A stretch of 14,558 bases of DNA. Origin: Auxenochlorella pyrenoidosa. Taxonomy: Eukaryota; Chlorophyta; Trebouxiophyceae; Chlorellales; Chlorellaceae. The notes beneath the pieces are model-generated. The model did no database searches and was not told the origin of the DNA. It saw nothing but the letters and a program-made list of their open reading frames with translations. The DNA lies in contig KQ482001.1 of the NCBI GenBank assembly GCA_001430745.1, positions 337,621 through 352,178 on the forward strand. Direction: 5' to 3'. How positions within the stretch are numbered: position 1 is the first letter of the stretch; each line of letters starts with the position of its first letter. The position numbers and the translations under genes are program-made. Shown one piece after another: positions 8,486-14,558 of this stretch.

Positions 8486-11137
8486 ATGAGGTGAGCCCGC
8501 GCCGTTGCTCTGGTTTGTGGTCTGCCCAGAGCTTGAGAGCATAAATGGCGAGTGCGAGCAGGCCGCCCCGAAGCGGCCTCGCCAACCCCCACCGCCCCAC
8601 CCTCCCACCGTGCCCTGCAGCGCCGCCCAGCAGCTCCTACAGTCGGCCAGGCCGCTGGTGATGCCCCAGACCAGGCAGTGCGCTCACCAGCAGTCCCGCC
8701 CGACGCCGCTGCGCCGGCTGCCAGCGAGCGACACAGACCCAGTTGTCGAGCTGCTGGTGGCCTCCAGCGCCGAGCAGGGCGGTGCGCCCTGCTGCATCCT
8801 ACCCGCGGCGCGCTCCTTCCGTGGTCCGCAGGTGCGCGCTGCCATCTGAGCCAGGGAAGAGCAGGGGAGCCGCGCTGCCGCCGGCTGCTGTACCATGCGC
8901 TGCGCGGCCTCTGCCGCCGCACTCCGCCCCCCTCCCCCCCCCCCCCGGCCATGCCAAACCCCCCTCTGGGTCCCGTGCACTGCTCTCACCACCCGCAGGC
9001 GCGCGGCCTCTTCCGTCTGCTCAGCCTTGACGGCCTGAATGAGGACACGCTGGCCAACGCCCTGGCAGCGGTGGACGGCCATGTCGCGCTGACCTGCTCG
9101 GGCTGCCCGCAGGGCCGCTCCGAGCGCGGCCCCTCCCCGCTGGTCTACTGCCCCGAGTTCTCGGCCTTCCTGGAGCGGTCGCTGGAGCTGGCGCGCGTGC
9201 GGCCAGACCTGGGCGTCGCGCCGCCTGTGCTGCTGCTGCAGGCAAGCCGGGGCGGCGGCGGCGGCGGCCAGCTGGCGGGGGTGCCAGGTGGCCAAGGCCT
9301 GCGTGGTGGCCTGCACGGTTGCCTGCATCTCGCTCAGGATAGCCCCGGGTGGGGCACCCGCCCGAAGTTGGCAACGTGCTCGGGTCACGTGCGCTCACTT
9401 GCCGCTGGCCCGCTCCCTGCCTCGGTGCCGCAGATTGTCAGCCGGCTCAACTACGGCGCGGACGAGGCTCTCAGGGGCAGCTTCCGCCAGTTCTACCTGC
9501 ACCTCCAGGCAAGCAGCGGGGCAGGGGGGTTTGAAGGAGCCAGCCAAGGGCGGCCACGCCGCGCCCAAAGAGCGCCACACCTGCATGGGTGTGGCAGTGG
9601 GGCAGGCCCGTGCGGCGCCATGGGTCAGGGAGTGGCTGGACAGCGACCTGTGCGGGGCGCTTGCCCACTGTATGCTGCGTTCATCCCTGGCGGCCGCGGC
9701 CGCGCTGCCTCGCATGCTGACCCCGCTGCAGGCACCAGTGCTGGGCCCATCAGTGTGGGCAGAACATCAGCCCACCCCCTCCTGCCCCTCGCTCCCCCCC
9801 GCCCCGCGCAAGCAGGTGACCCTGGAGGCAGCGGCCGAGCTGCACAGCGAGGCGCTCACGCCGGGCCTGGCGCTGGCGCTGTTTGAGGCCTGGGCGCGCC
9901 TGGGCGTGCCCCCCATGAACAGCCGCCCCTTTGGCCTGGCGCTGCGCGACCACATCAAGATGGGCCGCTTTACGCCGCAGGTGGGACGCCGGTGCTGCCG
10001 CGGAGGGTGGGCGGGGGGGGGCCTGGGGCTCGGCCCGCCGCCTGCCGCCGCCCAGCCCTGCTTACAACAGCCGGCAGCTGGATGTCGGGCGGTTGGCTGC
10101 CCCGCTGCCCCGCTGCCCTGCCAGCCCTCCACAGGCGTGGCCCGCCGCCACAGCAGCAAGAGGTGTCTCGCCGCCTGGGCTGCGGCCCCCCTGCAGGAGC
10201 TGGCGCGGCTGCTGGCGGCCATGGCGGCAGTGCGGCTGGCGCAGCCGCGCTTCCGCCCCTGCTCCTACGACGTCGCCGGCATCAGCACCGGCCTGCTGGC
10301 CAGCGGGCTGCAGGAGCTGCCGGCGCCGCACCTGGCCTCTGGTGGGTGCTCCCGCCCCACCCGCGGCGGTGTGCCGTCCTGCTGTAGACATCAACAGATG
10401 TTACTGCGCTTCCCGCTCTCAAGTTCGTGCTTTCGCAGCGAACCCCTAGCCGCAGGCGCACCTCGCCCGCCCCACAAGAGCCTCGCCTGGGCGGTTTCCA
10501 CCCTCCCAGCCTGCACCGCTCCTTCTTCCAGCGCCTCCCAGTGTAGCCAACAGCTGCTCTGCCCTGCCCTCCCCCGCAGTGGCCACCTCGCTGGGAGCCT
10601 TCCCCTGGCCGGTGTACCAGTGCGTGCTGCCACTGCTCGAGGCGACCGCCCAGGAGGGCGTGCGGCGGCAGGCGGTGGGCGAGCTGTCGCCGCCCGCGGG
10701 CGGCGCGCTGGTGGCCGCCGCGCTGGCCTCTGCGCGGGGGCTCAACCCCCGCCTGGGCGCGGAGCTGGAGGCAAAGGTGGCTGGATGGCAGGCGCAGGTG
10801 CGTGGCGGCCGTCGCGCACCCTCTGGGCTCGGATTTGCAGCAGCGGCATGCGCCTGCTGGCGCCGCGGCCCGGCGCACCATGGCACTCCTCCAGCACAAG
10901 TGCCTGCCTGCTTGCTCACCGGGGAGCGCCGTCCTTGTTAGAGTGGCTGCTGACCCTGCTCCATGCCCAACCGCCTTCCCCCCCCCCCCCCCTCCCCCCC
11001 CCCCCGGACGAAACACACCCACACCCACACCATCTGCCTTACCCGGCCTGCAGGCGCGCGTTGCCAACAGCAACATCCTTACCTACCACCACACCACGGC
11101 CGATGCGGCCGGCACCCCCATTTCGGCCTTCCTGTGA
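8486..11137 (+). CDS. Helical-repeat protein, possibly OPR/FASTK-like organelle RNA factor
   Basis: Exons: 8486-8490, 8621-8831, 8999-9241, 9434-9508, 9606-9731, 9816-9980, 10197-10341, 10580-10797, 11054-11137 (TGA 11135-11137), 423 residues. All phases agree (2,0,0,0,0,0,1,0). The protein is mostly amphipathic helices. The most telling part is residues 230-310: LTPGLALALFEAWARLGVPP, then FTPQELARLLAAMAAVRL. This resembles the 'F.P..LA.LL.A.A.L...P' rhythm of chlorophyte OPR and FASTK/RAP-type proteins that bind organelle RNA. That link is a guess from rhythm; I see no RAP domain at the C-terminus. Exon 3 has a Cys pair (TCSGC). Introns 3, 4 and 5 begin with GC. Intron 5 (9732-9815) is 84 nt and stop-free, so it may be retained as 28 residues. 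The start is uncertain: the frame stays open upstream to an ATG at 8120 (another at 8252), which would add up to 122 Ser/Arg-rich, transit-peptide-like residues. Confidence 0.7.
8927..8946. repeat. Poly-C tract in intron
   Basis: A near-pure C run (interrupted by one T) in the second intron of the helical-repeat gene, about 50 bp before its acceptor. It may act as a polypyrimidine tract, and its length in an assembly may be unreliable. Confidence 0.85.
10978..11005. repeat. Long poly-C tract in intron
   Basis: About 28 bases of C with one T, in the last intron of the helical-repeat gene, followed by a CACACC-rich stretch. It is likely length-variable and prone to sequencing error, but it lies outside the coding exons. 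Confidence 0.9.
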
Positions 11138-12990
11138 GGCACAGCGGCGCATCTGATGAGCGACGCCGGTGCATGGACCGGACCCTGCCTGCTCTGCGCG
11201 GCACGCTGCAAGAGAGCGCTCCCCCGGTTGAGCTGGCTGTTGATGCCCCTAGCCGCCAGCGCTCTCCAACACTGCCCCCAACGAACGACCCTCCCATGTG
11301 TGTATGCCTCGCTACAGCACCCACCATGGGTGCTTGTTCAGCATGTGCTGTCCCCAATTGGGTCGGGCTCCACCCTCCCCCCACCCCGGCTCCACTTCCT
11401 GTCTCTCCTTCGGCCCTCGTGCTCGGCGCTGCCACGCGCGCGCGTGCCGTACTCTTCTCCCCTTTCTGTTGGCTTGCTGCTCAAAGCTTCCGCACCCGCC
11501 TTTTGTATCTGATCCTCATCGTCATACTGCCCTGGGAGCACGCCAGCCGCAGCGCTGTCCTGCTCCCCGGCATGGCTGTTTTGGCGCACCCAAGCGCACA
11601 GCCCCCCTCTTCCTGTGATTCGAGCCTTTTCCCGATCATATTGGCTGTTTTCCAGGCCCTGGACTGCAGCCGCCCCCGGCCCCTTTGCCGCGCCAGCTGC
11701 ATCCTTGTCTGCTCTGCACTGTGTCCTTCGTTCCCATGGATGTCTCGCTGCGGTGCTCAGCCTGCCAGGTCTTTCTCCCATTCCTGCTGCATGGCTTCCC
11801 AAAGTGCCCTCTGCTGCTCAGGCCTGGTGAGTTGCGCCACCGCACACAACAGTTATCGACCTCGCCAACAAACGATCTTTGTGCCTTCTTGGCTGCCAGC
11901 CTGCATGCCCTGCCATACCCCCAAACAGGACCCTGCCCAACGCAACCAGAACCATCCATCCTGGCCACTACTGTGCTCTGCCAACCTCCCGCCCTTCTTC
12001 TACGTAACGTCTGTCTCGCCAGCCCCTGCTCCACTGTTTGCCTACCATGCCTGCTGTCAGCACGTCCTTCCCCTCTGTTTGCCAACTCTGCGAGTGCTTT
12101 GATCTTCGAGTGCTGGTTTCCCAGTCAGCCGCTCTTCGCCCTTGCTGCGCGCGTCGAACTCTGCTTGGACCCCTTTGATGCACCCCTGTCAGCATTCACC
12201 TCATCGCATTGCAGCGCTGCCTGCCCCCCCCTGCCCGTCCTTTTGTCACCCACGATACGCGAGCTGTGCACCTGTGTGCCCCTCCCTCCTCTGCGCTTTG
12301 TGGTTGACATGTATAGAGCACATTGACCTAGCCAGATGCGTCAAGGTCCCGGAAAGGCATGCTGGGAGCAATGGGAGGCTCTTGTCAACCTTTGCCAGTT
12401 TCACGGCGGCACATATACGACCCCAACCTTCATACAGCTGTGCCGGTGGGCGCAATCACATGCCGTGCCAATGCACATCACGTTGCGCTGCACTGACCTT
12501 GACCAAGGTGCGGGGGCCCTGCGTGGGATAGCCTCGCCCTGCATGCAGCAGCTGTTGGGTTGTGCCCTCAACACATGGAACTCTGTTGTTCCGTCCTCGT
12601 CTGCTTTCTCTAGGACGTCGCCGGTCGTCTTCGAATTGGTGCGTTGGTTTGTGGGAGAGCGGGTGGGAGGATCCAGGCACGCGCCTGCAAGGGCGACCCG
12701 ACAAACTGGCGGGGTGCGGAACCACAGACAGTATGAAACGCGAGTTCCCAGCTGTTCCTTCCACCGTACCCTTGAGAAAGGGATCCAAGGCGCTGAATGC
12801 CGTGAGGAGTGAGAGATCTGAGGAAGGCGGTAACATGCCCCGCTGCCGCCAGGTAGGCGGAAGGGGGGGGGATCCCTGATATTCGAGACACGACTATTCG
12901 CGCACCATTCTGTCCAACATGTGATATCGCGCCGTGTCACACAGCTACATTCGAACGCTTTTCTGTGCGTTGAGCCTCTGTTGGAGAAGT
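11138..12990. other. 1.85-kb gene-free stretch, pyrimidine-rich on the plus strand
   Basis: This lies between the stop of the helical-repeat gene and the ATG of the F-box gene. From about 11220 to 12300 the plus strand is strongly C+T rich, which removes stop codons and yields long meaningless plus-strand frames. The part from about 12300 to 12990 is more balanced and should include the F-box promoter and 5' UTR. I found no TGTAA signal on the plus strand and no exon with family motifs. The left portion is probably the 3' UTR of the upstream gene, or a non-coding transcript. Confidence 0.5.
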
Positions 12991-14558
12991 ATGCGAGGCC
13001 CGTCGACCGGACGGGTGGGCATTCAAGCCCTTGACGACTCCCTCCTGCTTCTGATCGTGGGGAAACTTGAACTTGACGAACGGTGAGCTGCGCATCTAGG
13101 GGTGCGGGACAACTCGCAGGACGCTTGCTGGCGACCAGTTGTAGCCGTGCGAGAGTAGGTTGCATCCTTCCCGACGTTGAACAGAAGTGGAAGGATCGCA
13201 CGCGAAAGGGCCGCGTTGGGCGAGCAGGCAAGGCTGATGCGCCGCCCCGGCGTGCCGCTGCCTTTGTTGCCACTGACCGTCGGATGTGCTGGGCCCCATT
13301 CCATGTTGCAGGCTCGCTGGTCCTGCCCTGGTGTGCCGCCACTGGCACAAGCTGTGTATGTCCCGCGATCTGCGGCAGGATCTGACCATCAGCCTGGCAG
13401 ACAACCAGGCCAGCATACTGCCCCGCCTGCGCTCTCTGCTGTCGTGGCTGGTCAGGCACTCTGCTGCGCCGCGCAGCGTCACGCTGCGCCTGTGGCACCA
13501 CGGCGCGCGGCATGCAGAGGTGACCCACAAGGGCGAGAGTGCGGCCGAGATTGTTGCGCTGCTCAACAGGTTGGTGCACAGTGCCTGGGTTGGTGGGCAG
13601 GAGCACCGTGGCTGCACCCCAGACCTGCCAAGCCTGTGGATTCTGCAGGTCGTGCATGGCCGCGTCTGCAACCCTTGGCAGGCTCTCTTACAGCTTTGAA
13701 TGTCTGCCTGACTCTACCTGCAGCTGCGCCACTGCCTGCCCGTCTGCTGAGCGCCTGAACATCGTGCACAGCGGTCCCTACATTCCAAACGTGTGTGGGT
13801 GTGGGGGGTGGGTGGTTTGGGGGGAGGTCTGCGTACGGAGGGATGGCAGGGGGTCTGCTAGGATTGCTACTCTGGTCCTCCGCTGGCAGTTCCGCTTGTC
13901 GAGCACTGGAACGCGCGGACTCTGGCGCAGTCGACGGGGAATCTCGATCACTCCCATCACCGCAGCACCCCAACCCACCGCCATCCCCCACCACCCACCC
14001 CACACCCTCCCTCGCCGCAGGGCTGGGTGGTGGCGCAACGCGGCCTGCGGGAGGCGCGCCTCTGCTCGCGCACCCGCCTGCACCTGCTGACCACTTGGGA
14101 GGCCCTCACCCAGCTGCGCTCGCTAGAGCTGGTGGCGCCCTGCATCCTGCTGGCGCCCGGGGCCGCGCTGCCCGCCTCCCTGACGGCCCTGACCCTGGCA
14201 GGGGACCGGGGGCCACACCTGCCGCACCAGGTGCGCACCTGCGGCTGCTGCTCCGGGCGCCGGGGATGCGCCGGCGCGGCTCTGTGCACAGTGTGTGCGC
14301 CTGCCTGCCTGCCTGCCGGGCAGGCATCTGGTGCGAGGTATCTGGTGGCAACTTGCTCCGTGGCCCACCAGCCTGCATTGCTTGCTGAGCAACCCCTTCC
14401 CCCTCCAGCCCTGCGCGGCCCCACCCCACACGGTTCACCTCCATCCCGTGGCCTGCAGGTCGGGGAGCTGAGCAACCTGCGCCGCCTGCGGCTGCGCGGC
14501 GTCGCCTATGGCAGCGGCGGCTTTGAGGTGCTGCGCCGCATGGCCAGCCTGGAGCACC
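12991..14558 (+). CDS. F-box protein with LRR-like region (3' partial)
   Basis: Exons: 12991-13082, 13312-13569, 13694-13790, 14021-14230, 14459->14558, with phases 2, 2, 0, 0. The protein begins MRGPSTGRVG and goes straight into an F-box split by the first intron: IQALDDSLLLLIVGKLELDE, then RLAGPALVCRHWHKLCMSRD (about residues 11-50). The D-LLL-I...L.L..R and LVCRxWHxL signatures are clear. F-boxes bind SKP1 in SCF ubiquitin ligases, and the rest chooses the substrate. Exons 4 and 5 carry leucine-rich-repeat spacing: LTQLRSLELVAP, LPASLTALTLAG and ELSNLRRLRLRG. This F-box plus degenerate LRR layout is common in Chlorella-type algae. Exon 3 is Cys-rich and the weakest exon: its acceptor may be 13682 instead of 13694 (both in frame), and its donor is GTGTGT. 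The gene continues past the window. Substrate unknown. Confidence 0.8.
14299..14326. repeat. (CCTG)n repeat ending in a short palindrome
   Basis: About four GCCT units in the fourth intron of the F-box gene, ending in GCCTGCC-G-GGCAGGC (14311-14325), an inverted repeat with 7-bp arms, or 8 counting T14310/A14326. The unit is the complement of the GGCA repeat in the GT61 intron. It is probably a slippage product, though a small hairpin is possible in RNA. Confidence 0.75.

Noticed and set aside
9288..11156. 622-codon plus-strand open frame treated as a single-exon gene
   Set aside because: It contains gene 4 exons 5 and 6 in frame but reads the other exons out of frame. Clear splice sites and phase-consistent exons explain the region better.
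10963..12102. 379-codon plus-strand open frame after gene 4
   Set aside because: It is in a different frame from the gene 4 stop and lies in pyrimidine-rich DNA, where stop codons (which all contain purines) are rare. No domain is seen; a short hydrophobic patch is not enough.

Overview
The window looks like nuclear DNA of a GC-rich unicellular green alga, most likely a Chlorella-type trebouxiophyte. The reasons are short coding exons with strong G/C at third positions, many 80-310 bp introns with GT-AG and some GC-AG ends, long G/C homopolymers, CA and GGCA microsatellites, and the gene families present. Species is an inference. There are no bacterial operons, CRISPR arrays, insertion sequences, tRNAs or rRNAs. 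Long uninterrupted frames on the strand opposite the genes are mostly by-products of base composition, so I built the genes by joining exons whose splice sites and phases agree.

Layout, left to right. (1) Positions 1-1557, plus strand: the 3' five exons of a phosphatidylethanolamine-binding protein of the FT/TFL1/MFT type, cut by the left window edge. (2) Positions 4020-2557, minus strand: a four-exon gene for a protein I do not recognise, convergent with gene 1. (3) Positions 7588-4414, minus strand: an eight-exon gene for a type II membrane glycosyltransferase resembling family GT61. (4) Positions 8486-11137, plus strand: a nine-exon gene for a helical-repeat protein, perhaps of the algal OPR/FASTK-like organelle RNA-factor kind, divergent from gene 3. 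(5) Position 12991 to the right edge, plus strand: the 5' part of an F-box protein with leucine-rich-repeat-like exons.

The genes do not form an evident pathway. PEBP (signalling), GT61 (Golgi glycosylation) and F-box (SCF ubiquitin ligase substrate choice) look like ordinary unlinked nuclear neighbours. The most interesting features concern gene structure: a duplicated in-frame 3' splice site in the PEBP gene, a run of three consecutive GC-AG introns in gene 4 (one of them stop-free and a multiple of three), and two head-to-head genes whose proposed first coding exons are only 5-6 nt long. Four gene-free stretches (1558-2556, 4021-4413, 7589-8485, 11138-12990) hold UTRs and promoters, with no gene I can support.
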